Positions 12,566 through 25,207 of a stretch of 64,000 nt of DNA are shown here, piece by piece; the first letter of the stretch is position 1, and each line of letters opens with the position of its first letter. Origin of the DNA: Cryptomeria japonica (lineage: Eukaryota; Streptophyta; Pinopsida; Cupressales; Cupressaceae); assembly GCF_030272615.1 (NCBI RefSeq), contig NC_081411.1:208970244-209034243 (forward strand). Reading direction: 5' to 3'. A program made the position numbers and the translations under genes. The notes beneath the pieces are model-generated. The model saw only the letters and a program-made list of their open reading frames with translations, had not been told where the DNA came from and ran no database searches.

Positions 12566-14237
12566 TTTGTCACCTCTATATACCCAAATAGGGCCAATTC
12601 AAGCCACCAAGATAAGGTCCAGTCTACTGAAGATGTCATGAAAGAAGTAGGACACTACTCTCCACTAAATAGAAGGATAAAAGGTCCCATTTATAGAGGC
12701 AAGTTGATGTTGTAAATCCTAACGTAGGAAATACATTAGCATCGTGATAGGCTAACAATATTCTTGAGATTATGTGGATAAACTTTTATACACTAGGTCA
12801 CCGTAAGAAAAGGGTTAACAACAACTTTCAGGGGATGATTTTGTAATTTTAGACAATCTAGGGACACTAGTGCACACATGGGACACTAGTAGAGATCCAC
12901 ACTAGAATACTAGGCTAGTGTCACAATTCAGTATAAGAGTCTAGGTTTGGCACTAGAGTCCTGATAGGTAATGATGAACATTCTATTCAAGCATTGTTGT
13001 CATGAGAAATAAGAATTTTTTAGCCAGGGGTCAATAACCAAGATACTGCAAATATAAAGGAAATACCTGTAAAGGTATATGACGGTACAAGAGTTTGAAG
13101 ATTGATAAAAATTGACTTAGGAGAAGAAATTGACAATGAATCTCCTAAGTGATAGACATCTATAAAATATGAAAGGTGAATATCATAAGGTTTTTAGTAA
13201 CCACAATAATACTCCCAACTCTTGACATTAATGAAGGAATGAAAGGATACGCAAATACAATACATTTTGGAATTTGTGACACTCTACATCAATCTAAAAG
13301 AGGGTTTGAATTGAGCAAATTTTTTTACTTTGCTATTTAAAATGTCATTAGTACACATGATGAATGTAAAGTGGATCGACAAGACCATCCAAGATGACAA
13401 AAAATTATATTATATTTATTTTCACCCCAAAAATAGGTTCTTAAATTTATTTATTATACAAAAGCAACTTGATCGATTTAGAAAAAAATATTCTTGGCTC
13501 AAATACCAAGACATAAAAATAAATACATGAGAAACTACATATTCCATTCAATTAAATACCCTCTATGAGAGATATATAATAAATAAAATTATAATTTAAA
13601 TTAAAAGAGGACTTAAAGGTTCTTTGAATATAAACCTACATTTCATTAAATCAATTGAGGAGAGTAAATAATACACAAGAAAGAATCTTCTTAACATCCC
13701 AACCCACTATCCTCCAAACCTGAATGATGGTATCTATGATACCTAGCACACGGAATAAAAGCATCCACTCCATTCATGCTAGGAAATAATGACAAGACAA
13801 AAAAAATTGTCCTCTTCCCTTTCTAAAAATAACAATCACTAATTACAGTATGTCTAGTTATCAAAAAATAGTAAATGAAGATGTATGGGTACATCATGAA
13901 TAATGTCCATTGTGATGATTTGTTTAAATAAGAATTAATATAAAATTAATGAAGGATATTTTAAATATATTAAAGGAGGAATCACAAAATGGGCTTTGGA
14001 GGATATCATCTTAGCAGTTTCATAATTTTTTTGTGGTTCAATCACAAGTAAGACTATGGACCTTTTAATTGGAAAATGGAGGATAGTGGTGGAATATTGG
14101 AAAGGCAATTATCAATATTAGAATACAATATTGTCCCTCTCTTGGCATGGGATTTTGGATTCCCAAGAGTTGCATTAGAATGTGGTTTTGATTTAAGTTG
14201 AGTTTTGCTTCATTTTTTGCAATCACTTTTTTATTTT

Positions 14238-14698
14238 TGTGAGATTTTGCCAAGATCAAGAGGCAATGGAAAGCACAAATAAGAGAGAAAAAAATAGATG
14301 ATATAAATAAACTTTATTCTATCAATAAAATACTGATCAACTGGATCATCAATCGTTACATATAATGAATATGAGCCTGCTTATATAGGCAAGGCTATAT
14401 GGATATGTGAGCACAAAAACATGACATGTGGCTCAATAAGAAACAAGGGTAGGTAGGAAATAGGTGTGGGTAGGTAAGAGAAACAATATAATAGTCCACA
14501 TAAGGTGGATCACCCACTGAATGTGGAGTGTGACAACAAGAACAATACCATAAAAGGTGGAAATTCTCCTACACACACTATCCTAATGTGGCACAAACAC
14601 CCAAGTGTCTCATACCCAAACTACTATGAAATGCATTTCCTAAGTAAGCTTAAGTAAGGTGTAATGATAGCCAAGATGAATAATTATTTAGACCAACA
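14238..14698 (-). repeat. Copia copy 2, 3' LTR
   Basis: 461-bp LTR with TG...CA ends, preceded by ATTTT at 14233-14237 and followed by the polypurine tract (ATGGGGGGG on the minus strand, 14699-14707). Confidence 0.93.
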
Positions 14699-15446
14699 CC
14701 CCCCCATAAGTGCAACTTAGGGGAATGCACTTAAGTCTACGATACAACTAGGCAATGCAAGATGGGTGCCAGATACTAGGCCATGTTAGGTACCCATGTA
14801 CAAATGAAAATACATGCAAACCAATGCAATAAAATCTCTCACAAAGCAGGGAAAGAGAGAAAACCCAAAGGGAAAAAACCCTCCCCCAAAAGAGAGGTGA
14901 AAACTAGATGCAAACAACTGTCATAGAATTATGTGAAAGAAAAAACCCCATGTGGGGAAAAATTCCCCCCCATATGAGAGAAGAAGAAGAGAGACTAGGA
15001 AGCCCCCCCTCAATGTGGAATCTGCACCAATGATAGAAGGTCGAAGATGAATGAAGAAAATTCTCCATGAACACCGAACCACATTCCTCCCCTTAGGAAG
15101 AAACAAAAACAAAGGTGGATCCAAAAAATCTCCCCAACCATTAAGGGAAGATGAAGAAAAAATACTTATGATGAAAGGAATCTCTGAAAAACTGCTCAAG
15201 TGTCCCCATGTTGATGCTGAAAGGTACCCCCTCCAAAGGTGGTAAACTGTGCCACATTGCTGAGAAAGGCACTTCAATATCTAGTGGAGAATAATGTAGA
15301 ACAATGTGCAAAGACTCATTTGTCTCCTCAAACAAATAAAGAGACCTCCTCCAAGTGCTGTACAAAAGTATCCACAATCATGTCAACCTCTAAAGATTGA
15401 TCATGTAGAGAATGCAGAAGAGGGTTAGAGTGATCGCTCGCAACAA

Positions 15447-17139
15447 TCAAAGAAGGATCATATTCATCAAAGAAAGATGAATTTCATCAATGGTGTCTCC
15501 CAAATCTACAATGTAGGAGTCCACAAACAAACCCACAATGTCTATCAAGTAGGTATCCCAGTCAACTGAAGCTGGAAGACATGAAATATCCTGCTGCACT
15601 AAATCATAAGAAGGCAAAACTGTCGCACTAGCTGCATCATCAGGTGCAATAGGTGGCGTGATATCAATAGGAGGAGATGATATGCAAGGCTCAAGAACGG
15701 GTTCACATGTGAGAATCCCCAAGTTCAAATGCCCAAAGTTCTCCTCAAAATCTGAATCATCAATATAGGAAGAATCAACCTCATCAATAGGACCAAAATC
15801 TGAAAAAGAGTACAACCGAGATGCATAATCAACTACCCCAGTCACAATGATAGCTCCACTCTCCAAGTCTCTAATGATAATTGAATCAGGTGTAAACTCC
15901 ACAGTTTTCCTAGTTGGCCCATGTGTGATTTGATAGATGGAAAGAAGATTATTTGTCAAGTAGGGTACACACAACACATCATTGAAGGAGTTATCCCCAA
16001 TGGCAATAGATCCTTCCCCAAGAACATCCATTTATGTATGATTACCCATCAAAATATGCGGCATGTGGCAAGGCTCAAATGTAGAAAACATAGAATGCGA
16101 AGATGCCATATGATGAGAAGCCCCTGACTCTAGAAGCCATCTTATTGAATCATGACTTGTAGTAGCACAAAGAGCTTGTCCCTTTCCTTTATCTGTCCCA
16201 AAAGAGTGATCCATTCCTTTATCTTTGGAAGAAGAAGCCGATGTAGACATTCTAGAAGGTAGGTTGATTCTATTATTCTCAAGAAGATTCTTCAACTCAT
16301 CAATATCCTTCTTATAACAATGATGTTCATCATGTCCTGACTTCTTGCAATATCCACAAAAAATATTGTCCTTAAAATATTTCCTCTTAGGTGAGAATGG
16401 TGAATCAACTTGTTGTGGAGCAGAAGATTGTGCTCCATCTTGTTATGGTTTTGACTTAGGTTGCTTGTGATTATTACCTTTTCCTTGATTACTTTGATTC
16501 CCTTTATTTGCCACCAAAGCTTGTGACTTTGAAGATTTGAGAATCCCCATCGTGGTGAACTTAGATTGCTCAAGTATAAAAATCTCCATGAATGAATCAA
16601 ATGAGGGAGAAGTATATGAGGAACCTTGAGCTAAACTATGTGTGTGAAAGATACAAAGGCTGCATACTCTGAAGGAAGCTTGTCCAACAAGTTATAAACC
16701 AATTGAGCATCCTTTTTTGTTAATTCCACAATCCTTTAGCTTTTCTCTTAATTTAGTTGCTTTTGTGACATAATCTTGGATTGTATCAAAATCCTTGGGA
16801 TCCAAAGTTGTGAGTTCACTATCAATCTTGTAGCCCTTAATCTCATCAACTTGACCATACAATTTCTGAAAAAATATCCCAAGCCTCTTTAATTGTTGTA
16901 CACTTATCAATGTGATAAATGAGGTCATCTGATACATACTTTCTAAGAGTTCCAAGTGCCATAGAATTCTTAGTAAGACATTGAATTTGAGAATTAGGAT
17001 CATCCTTAGGATTAGGCGGTGTTGTAATAGTTTCATTTACATAATGAATGAGTCCTTTTTCCATTAGTTTACTCCATGCATTAGACTTCCATGATGAATA
17101 ATTATGAGGAGTTAAAAGTGAAAATTTAGGAGAACCCAT
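15447..17139 (-). pseudogene. Copia gag-protease, decayed
   Basis: Gag and the aspartic protease that would process it. It starts at ATG 17139 (MGSPKFSLLTPHNYSSWK). A +1 frameshift in a T-run near 16871 separates TIKEAWDIF from FQKLYGQVDEIK. Further frame changes lead to the zinc knuckle CGYCKKSGHDEHHC (16317-16358) and the protease motif WLLESGASHHM (about 16109-16141). In the protease motif the catalytic Asp is Glu, which should abolish activity. An in-frame TAA at 16032 precedes MDVLGEGSIAIGDN and the block VLCVPYLTNNLLSI (GAG_pre-integrase type). The frame closes at 15447 with an acidic tail not typical of integrase. The frameshift is shared with copy 1, so decay preceded duplication. Confidence 0.88.
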
Positions 17140-17948
17140 AGGACCAAAAAGAAAAAACACAAGATAGAGAGAGGCACAATCACACAAGACACCCCCCCCC
17201 CAAATTCTCAATCAAGAAACCCCCCCAAAAAGGTGGTTTGGCACTTTATACTTAGTGCGTATACAATGGGCCACTTGCAAAACAAGGCAAAGTGGACTTT
17301 TGATTTCAATTTAAAACTTCTCAAAATGAGATATAAGAGACTTCAATAAATACTGTTAGTGCTCTAAACTGAGATCCATGCAAAATACAAGTAGCAAATA
17401 TGCTAAGAATGGCCAAATAATGAATTACAATTTTTACTCAAAATCACTGCAAATAGATGGCAGATTATGGAAGTAGATGAAAAAATATGCACTTAAAAAA
17501 AAAATGGCACCTAAAAAGGAGTCCATATGAGCCCAAATGAAGCCTCCGAAATTGTAAAAATTGGGATTTCATGCTTTTCAAACACCATGTATCCGAAAAA
17601 TAGAAAACTCTTGCACCACTGTACAGATCACAAAATTCTTCCCCAAAATAAAAAAATTTGCTCGAAAAAAAGAGTCCAGATGAGTAAGATATCACTATTT
17701 CAAAATTTTCTGGAAAATTATAATTTCTCAAAAATTTCCGTCACAGCTTCAAACTTCAAATGCCTCTAGATTTGGCCTCCGAAGTCCAATTTGGATGAAA
17801 CAAAAGGAAAAACTAACTTTCTTGGACCTCTTCAATCGAATGGTAACCTCACATTTGACCCATCAAGCTCCAATACAAACTTGCAGTACAAAGATCCAAA
17901 ATGCAAACCCCAAATTTCTCTCAAGTGGCAAACCAATGGCACTCTAAT

Positions 17949-17961
17949 GGCTCTGATACCA
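17949..17961 (-). other. Primer binding site of Copia copy 2
   Basis: Minus strand TGGTATCAGAGCC abuts the 5' LTR end, complementary to initiator Met tRNA. It is identical to the site at 5215-5227. Confidence 0.9.
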
Positions 17962-18419
17962 TGTGATATTTTGCCAAGATCAAGAGGAATGGAAAGCACA
18001 AATAAGAGAGAACAAAATAGATGATAGAAATAAACTATATTCGATCAAGAAAATACTAATCAACTGGACCATTAATCGTTACATACAATGAATATGAGCC
18101 TTCTTATATAGGCAAGGCTATATGGATATGTGAGCACACAAACATGACATCTGGCTCAATAAGAAACAAGGGTAGGTAGGAAATTGGTGTGGGTAGGTAG
18201 GATAAATAGTATAATAGTCCACACGAGATGGATCACCCACTGAATGTGGAGTGTAGCAATAAGATCAACACCATAAAAGGTGGAAATTCTCCTACACACA
18301 CTATCCCAATGTGGCACAAACACAAGTGTCTCATACCCAAACTACTATGAAATGCATTTCCTAAGTAAGCTTAAGTAAGGTGTAATAATATCCAAGATGA
18401 ATAATTATTTACACCAACA
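17962..18419 (-). repeat. Copia copy 2, 5' LTR
   Basis: 458-bp LTR followed by ATTTT (18420-18424). The ~800-bp leader between it and gag has no trustworthy coding signal; the short open frames there recur in copy 1 only because the DNA is duplicated. Confidence 0.92.
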
Positions 18420-19096
18420 ATTTTATTGATAGAATTTTGATATTCTTTACATTTTGATAACCCTATGGATAAGTTGTCTTAATAGGAAGAGTTTGAGGTT
18501 TTCTGGTTGAAATGATGAGAAATGAGGTTTGAATAGCTTAAAAATATAACTATGAATCATTTGCAACCACTATCTCACTGGGAAACAATCAATTAGGCCA
18601 AAATTCAGTCCCTTAGGAGAGCTAATAACCATGGTTAATTGTTCACCTTTTTTATATGATATGATTGGATATGAGATAATCCAAGAACTAAGGATAACGA
18701 TAAAAGAATGACATGATTTATAATAAACAAATAAAAAAATATCATAGAGTAAACACATAATTACAAATCTAGAAATGGGACACAAAAGGGACATGTATTT
18801 GAAATCTGCACCTAAAAATGGCAAAAAGGTGTTTTAAGTACCCTACTTGTGGAGATGCTTCCTGCAACTAACGCTTCAAATTCTAGATCGAGATATTTTA
18901 TAGATGACACTCTTTGAAATTAAGCCAAAAGTGTGAGACATGTGTGATAATTTACAAAAACCACGAGTTATTTCTTGTTCAAAATCTATAACTATAACTT
19001 TGAGCCATTTCTTTAAAATTATACAAATTTAGTACGTCGGATCTATAACTTGCATAGAAAAAGGGGAAAAATGTTATGTTGTATAGAGGCTTGATT

Positions 19097-20210
19097 AAGT
19101 AAAACCTCGAGTAGTATTTACCTTCCCTATAACTATGATATGATGTGAGATAGCTTACCCGTAGTAGAGAAGAGGTTTAAAATCTTAAAGGAAATGTTGA
19201 AATGATAATTGATACTTTTTGTATGAACTTATTTCCCTAGAGTATTCACAATACTTGATATTGCTTGATAGGAGTTAATTCATACCTTTATTAATAGAGA
19301 AAAAAATAAACATGATCATGATTGCTAAACTTGAATTATTGAATGCTTGAGTTTAGATCTCTCCTCAAGTGCCTTGAATATTCCTAATTAAATGTCTTAA
19401 TTTGTTGAAATTAAGAGATATTGAAATGAGGGGGAGGGAGTTATATTTATGCATAAATTACACCATTTGTGTTAAAATTTTGAAGAAGGTTGACATCGAG
19501 GAGCACCTTCTTTCTCGACATTTTCTTGACTATTAGAGGTTCAAATTTAGGCCAAAAGGCTAGACTAAGGTGCTAAGTGTGATAGTCCAATGAGATTACT
19601 GTAGTGGGTACCATAGTACTAGATTTTTTATCCAAAACTAACATTAGTGAGCTCAAGATTATGCTATAGTAGTTTATAACCTCTACTATAGGTATGAAAT
19701 TATGTTAGCAACCTTATCCCAGGTAGAGTAGAGGTGGAAAATCCTGAAGAAAATATTGAATTGACAAATGATACCTTTCCTATGAAATTCTCTTCCTTAG
19801 GCATTCACAGTGCTCGGTGTTGCTTGATAGGAATTGATGGCTAACTTCTTTAATAAATAAACACCTAACTTGATCATGATTATTGAACTTGAATTATTGA
19901 ATATTTGACTTTATATCTCTCTTCAAGTGCCTTGAATATTACTGATTGAATTTCTCAATTAGAGTGATGATTTGGAATTAGGATATGTTGAAATGAGGCT
20001 GAGGGAGTTGTATTTATACACAGTTTAAATATTTTATGTTTAAATTTTGAAGAAGGATGGCATCCAGTATCACTCTCTTGGTTTACATTTTCTTGACTAT
20101 TAGAGGTTCAAATATAATCCTGAAAAGGCTAGACTAGGGTGCAAAGTGTCATACTCCAAGATGACTAGGGTGGTAGGTACCATAGTCCTAGAATTTTTAG
20201 CCAAAACCAA
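19097..20210. repeat. 558-bp tandem duplication, copy 2 counterpart
   Basis: Same two-unit repeat as at 6362-7475, carried along by the segmental duplication. Confidence 0.8.
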
Positions 20211-21821
20211 TTTAACCCCATGTCCCCATGTCGCTACGTAAGTGCATTATTTGCTTAAATTTAAGGAGTTGGTGTGTCCCCATGCAAATTTGCATTTATA
20301 GGAAAGGGATAAATTGGAATCTATCCCTATTGTAGTGGAGAAGAAGCTGCATAGAAATAAGAAATAAGCTTTGAAAAGGGGCAGGGCTAGAAATAACTAG
20401 TAGTTGCTTATTAAAAAAATTGATATGTGGCTCCACAAATTTATTTCCCTCCTTTTTATATGTCTCCAATATTTTCTCTTGAATTTATTGTAGAAATTAT
20501 TATTAATGATTTCATCTAAATTTTTTTTAAGATATTTGCTTAAAACATAAGCATAAAAAATTAAATATCCAGGGGGCACCAGGTACATAAATTGTTCCTA
20601 AAAATATTCAATAGTGGCTAGCAGCAAAATAAAAAAATGGCATGGGTTCTTGACCTAAGTGAGGTCAAAATTGTCTTGGCCTTCCAAATTTGGCCATGGA
20701 CACTAGAAAGCTATGGTACAATCCGAGTTTAGCATTGGTGTCTAGGTTTAATACTGGTCTCTAGCTTTAGTATTGAAGTTATGATAGTCTATTGTAGTTT
20801 AATCATAGTTCTATTGTCCTATCATGCAAATATATGCTAGTGATAATTAAACAAGACACTACAAATGTAGAGGAAATATCCCTGAGTGTCTGTGATGCTA
20901 CCCAAGTCTGAAAATGATAAAAAATTGACTTAGGAGAAGAAATCAACAATGAGTCCCCTACGTGCTAGCACAAACACAATGTGAAAGTAGAATATTAGAT
21001 GGTTTGTAGCAATATTAGGAATAATCCTAATATCTTAACTAATACAAAGGTTGCAAGGACACTCAAACACAACACCTTTTGACATTTAGGAACCTTTACA
21101 ACACTCTACAAGAGGGTATGAATCAACACAAACACTTCACAATACCACTTGAAATACAACTAGTACACATTTTGAATGTACAATTTGTCAAAAAGATAAC
21201 CCAAGATCAAAAGAAGACATCTTAGATTAGTTTTCATCCCCCCAAAGAAGTTTCTATATACATTTACCATATAAAAGAAACTTAATCATTCACAAAACAT
21301 ACTAATTCATAACCAATTAGATATTCCAGTTAATAAGATGTCCTCTCTATGGGAGGTCTAATAAGCAATATTATAGTTCACATTGCTAAAGGGCTCAAAT
21401 ATCTTTCAATATAAAACTACATTTCATTGAATCTATAGAAGAGACTAAATAATAAATGAGAATGAATCTTGTGAACATCTCAATACAATATCCTTCAGAG
21501 TTGAATGATGGTATGCATGATATCAATCCACATGGAATCAAAAGATTTTCTCGCTCCATGCTAGAAAATAGTGACAAGGATAAAAACTTTGACATGTCTC
21601 CTTTCCAGAAACAACACTCACTATTTATATTAAGTCCAGCTATCCAGAAATATTAAATTAGCACCTACAAATACATTTAGGAAATAATGTCCTTTTTAAA
21701 TATAGTGTTAAAAAAAGCCCTTACATTGGTAAAAAAATCAACATAAGATTAGATCTTGTGAAATAAAATATCAATTAATTAAAAATTGAAATAAATATAG
21801 AAATTTTTTCAATCTTTTGCT

Positions 21822-21997
21822 TGCTTCTATTTAGAATTGTTATCATTCATTCGATAAAACATTCTCTACTTCTTATATCAAAGGATTTTACAAATGTACT
21901 GAATGTAACTGCTTCTATTTAGAATTGTTATCATTCATTCGATAAAACATTCTCTACTTCTTATATCAAAGGATTTTACAAATGTACTGAATGTAAC
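21822..21997 (+). repeat. 88-bp perfect-looking tandem duplication at the copy-2 breakpoint
   Basis: tgcttctatttagaattgtt begins at 21822 and again at 21910, and the 88-bp unit repeats once in full. Its first bases coincide with the end of similarity between the two large copies, so it marks the right edge of the segmental duplication. The very low divergence between units indicates a recent event. Confidence 0.92.
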
Positions 21998-23610
21998 TAC
22001 AGTTGAAATTTGATAGGAATCCTTGAAATCTGATTTTAAATCTTGAAAACTTGAAATTACAGTTGTTTTAGCAAGTTACCAATTTTATTTAATTAACATT
22101 TCAATTTTTTATTTTTTATTTGTGATTATAATCGATTATTTCATATATATATATATATGAAGAAAATACTATTGTTGAGGGAGGAGGTAGAAACGAGGGT
22201 TTAGTTAGATCTACAAATATGGGTACCCATTTTAAAGTTCCCCTATTAGTGATTGTTGTCTTGTAACGTAGGGAAAAATGAGTTCCCATTAGCTTAAAAT
22301 AATAGTGTTATCATACATGTACCTATCAATAGTGGGTTCATATTCTAAATGGGTATGCATTTATAATAGATTATCATTTCAAGATTTCAAAGATTTCCAA
22401 TCATAATACGTATCTTTGGGAATGTGTGTGTTTAAGTTTGCAACCTTATTAGTAAATAGGCAGTTATTTCCTATGAAAATCATAATGGTTACCAATATAA
22501 AATGGGCACATGTTTAAGCTAGGAAGCTCATTCATAAATAGGTACCTATGTTTTATAAAATGGGTTCTTATTTCTATTAAAATTTATTCAAATATTGACA
22601 CTTCCACTAAATGAGGACCCATTAACTTGCATGTACCTTGTAAATAAACATAAATAAGGTAAAACCTTAAATAATTATTTACACCAGAAAAAAATTAGAT
22701 AAGAAAATAATACTACAAAGCAACTAATGTATTATTTAGGAACAAGAACAACTATAGAAATACTCGTAGATTTCTTAGACTTTCCATAAATCATCATAAA
22801 TTATATGTCATTCTTGAAAGAAATCATCCATTTTAGACTCCATAATATTCTAGAAAGATGCTTATGGCATGTCTCGTAATATTCTAGTGTAACTTTCCTT
22901 GACTTCACCATCTAAGACATCATAAGATCTATCATAAAATTTATCATCGCGGGTTCCTATATCTCCTCAAGGTACTATTTCATGGCATTTCACAATTCCA
23001 AATATCTAACACAAGACATACCAAGCATTAAGAACTTACGAAATTTGACACATCTTAATTTCAATTAACATTACCTAAATTTTTTTTTGTTGTTGTGATA
23101 ATTATCTATTCAAAATTATTTTTAAAATATTAAAACATAAATTAATTAATATATATATATATCATCATAACTTAAATTTATATTTTACTATAATTTTATA
23201 CAACATTTAATATTCTATCAAAAATCTTGTTTTGATAAGATACAATCTTTGAAAAGTTTAATATAAACGTTTTAGGAAAATACATAACCCATCAAATCTG
23301 ACCCAAAAAGATAATTCAATTTAAAAAAATATATCTCAAATAAAATTATATATAAATATTTTACAAAGTTTAATTTCTCTAGACATTGACTTATCATTTC
23401 CACTATTTTGAACAATATATCCTTCTACCAAAATTTCAAAATAAACATTAATTTTTTTTAATTTAAATAATGCACAATTATGGCTCCAATCGAATTCCAA
23501 AACGGTAACACACATTAATTTGTAACTCTATATGACATGTTTTTTCTCATATACGATGTACTCTAAGGGCATTCCCTAACGGTGTGGCCATTGAATCTCC
23601 ATAAACATTT
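21998..23610. other. AT-rich intergenic DNA, no gene seen
   Basis: No open frame of note. Between 22200 and 22620 short degenerate motifs of the form AAATGGGTAC/CCATTT recur in both orientations (for example gggtacccatttt, aaatgggtatgcattt, aaatgggcacatgtt). Short (AT)n runs occur at 22145-22160 and 23148-23162. Confidence 0.6.
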
Positions 23611-23615
23611 GCAAG

Positions 23616-23622
23616 TATAAAG
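23616..23622 (+). promoter_or_regulatory. Possible TATA box of the F-box/kelch gene
   Basis: TATAAAG lies 110 bp before the ATG at 23732, a reasonable spacing for a plant promoter with a short 5' UTR. A TTGACGTG stretch near 23678 combines W-box-like and ACGT-core bases. This is position-based inference. Confidence 0.4.
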
Positions 23623-23731
23623 CAACCCTACAGTTAAATAACTCAAATAGTTCTCTAAATTTTATAGCACTCTCGACTTGACGTGAAAGAGTCTAGATCT
23701 TTATATCTTATTCAAGAAGAAAGAGTTGATA

Positions 23732-24706
23732 ATGGATTTTTTACAGGAACTCCCCGAACAGATATTTCGAGACATTCTACTAAGAATATCGTATGAATCT
23801 CAGTCAAAGATTAAGCAGTTGTTGAAGCCTGCCAAAGAAATGATGGAATGCTTCAAATTTTATCAAGATAGAATTAAGTTTGGGCTGGCCAATAAATATA
23901 TATGTTTTCTTCAGCGTTGTGAGGTATCTATATACGATCCTATTGATCATTCATGTAAACCTTTTCGAACTGAACATGAAATCTCACACTCTTCTAAGAT
24001 TATAAATGTGAATCATAAGATAGTTGTGCTAGACGGGCACTTTTCTTTAAGTCCAAAGATTTGGATATATGATTTATTATCTAGTACATGGAAGCGAGGT
24101 GCTGATATTCCAACCCCGAGTGATAGAAATAAGTATGCATGGTGTGCTTCACCCGATGGATCAATTTACATTGCAGGAGGATATGACAATATTGCTGGCC
24201 GTAAGCTCCGTGACGCAGCAGTTTATAAAGTAGATGAAGACAAGTGGGAGCTTCTTCCTCAGATGTACGAAAATGTTGGTCGGTACTGTAGAGGTTTTTT
24301 TATTGAAGGAATGTTTTATGTCCTATATCGTTATAGAACTCAAAGATTTGATCCCAACACAAGAGTATGGACAACAATAGCAAATATGTCTTTGCCTTAT
24401 TCCTATTACTACGTTCTTCTATATGCATTTGGACGACTAATTGCATTTACGACCAAAGGAATAGAAGAATATGATTGGGAAGGAAGTGTATGGAGAGAAG
24501 TGGAACCGCTCCCTCAAGGCTTTACAGTTCTCCATGCCACAGTGTGGTATGATCAAATTTTCTTGCGGGGATATAGCAATTTTATGCGTCCCATTTTTTA
24601 TATGTATAAACCTGGAGCAGCATTAACCGAGAGGTGGATTTCTATCGAAGAGCCAAACATTTTTCTGGAAAACTATGTCGAATCTATTGTCACAATAGAA
24701 ATTTAA
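23732..24706 (+). CDS. F-box/kelch-repeat protein, KMD-like
   Basis: Intact single-exon gene, 324 aa. F-box/kelch proteins of the KMD family are substrate adaptors of SCF ubiquitin ligases; members are reported to target type-B response regulators and PAL. The N-terminus (residues 1-55) has a divergent F-box, LPEQIFRDILLRISYES then FKFYQDR, matching the family pattern LP..I..ECLLR.SYES...FYQ.R. Kelch-type units follow: a WIYDLLSSTWKRGADIPTP segment, SPDGSIYIAGGYDN with the following AAVYKVDEDKWELLPQM, then FDPNTRVWTTIANMS. I start at ATG 23732. An AATAAA at 24860 may serve polyadenylation. The usual F-box Trp is not obvious (LKPAKEMMECFKF where W is expected), so Skp1 binding is uncertain. 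It appears to be the only complete host gene here. Confidence 0.88.
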   Translation: MDFLQELPEQIFRDILLRISYESQSKIKQLLKPAKEMMECFKFYQDRIKFGLANKYICFLQRCEVSIYDPIDHSCKPFRTEHEISHSSKIINVNHKIVVLDGHFSLSPKIWIYDLLSSTWKRGADIPTPSDRNKYAWCASPDGSIYIAGGYDNIAGRKLRDAAVYKVDEDKWELLPQMYENVGRYCRGFFIEGMFYVLYRYRTQRFDPNTRVWTTIANMSLPYSYYYVLLYAFGRLIAFTTKGIEEYDWEGSVWREVEPLPQGFTVLHATVWYDQIFLRGYSNFMRPIFYMYKPGAALTERWISIEEPNIFLENYVESIVTIEI

Positions 24707-25207
24707 TATATCCCTGCCCATTTCATTACTAATATCATTTGAAACATATGATTGTTCAAAATAGCTTTGAGATATCTATTCCTTTAAATCTTACAATTTG
24801 TTTTCTTCTGTCAATGTATCAAAAATTTTCAGCAATAATATCATATTTTTATTTCAGAAAATAAAATATTTTATTTATATTTCATTTTTATTTTTAAAAA
24901 ACAAAAATCATTATTACTATTATTCATTTTGTACGTGTCATGATATCAATTTTTGCTGAATTTTATTAAACAATTCTATCTTGTCAATTTTTGAAACTGA
25001 ATAATAAATTCATAAAGAATAAAACTTAAGGATAACAAAACCCAAACATCATGATTGAAACTTAAATTTGATGATACATTATTATAAATGATATAAATTA
25101 AAAACAAATCATCTTGCATACTTATACCTACTTTGTCAGTTGAAAAGGATAAGCAAAGACAATTACATATAAAAACATACATTTCACAATAAATAGGGTG
25201 TGTCTTT
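24707..25207. other. 3' flank of the F-box gene, AT-rich
   Basis: No coding signal. AATAAA-like motifs at 24860 and beyond may include the gene's poly(A) signal. Confidence 0.5.

Larger units (their letters stand above)
9680..12620 (-). mobile_element. LINE-C, 3'-truncated non-LTR retrotransposon
   Basis: Minus-strand order: ORF1 (about 12600 to 11219), 200-bp spacer, ORF2 endonuclease (from 11016), ending at 9680 before the catalytic RT motifs. Its ORF1 half lies in segmental copy 2; the equivalent part of copy 1 is at 1-715, with the rest presumably left of the window. No poly(A) or target duplication is visible because the 3' end is replaced by the LTR remnant at 9101-9679. Confidence 0.85.
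14238..18419 (-). mobile_element. Non-autonomous Ty1/copia element, copy 2 (fuller)
   Basis: 4182 bp with 461- and 458-bp LTRs, the same ATTTT target duplication (14233-14237, 18420-18424), a Met-tRNA primer site and a polypurine tract. The interior encodes gag, zinc knuckle, protease and a protease-distal block, then about 750 bp of non-coding sequence. Integrase, RT and RNase H are absent rather than decayed. This resembles the gag-only or TR-GAG type of non-autonomous LTR element. Its gag-protease resembles the Copia fragment at 61790-64000. Confidence 0.93.
11866..21829. repeat. Segmental duplication, copy 2
   Basis: Direct copy of 1-9100, offset 11865 at the left and 12735 at the right; the difference is mainly the 885 bp kept here inside the Copia element. 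It ends at 21829, where a local 88-bp tandem duplication starts (21822-21997). It is longer than copy 1 and preserves the ancestral arrangement of the Copia element. Confidence 0.95.
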
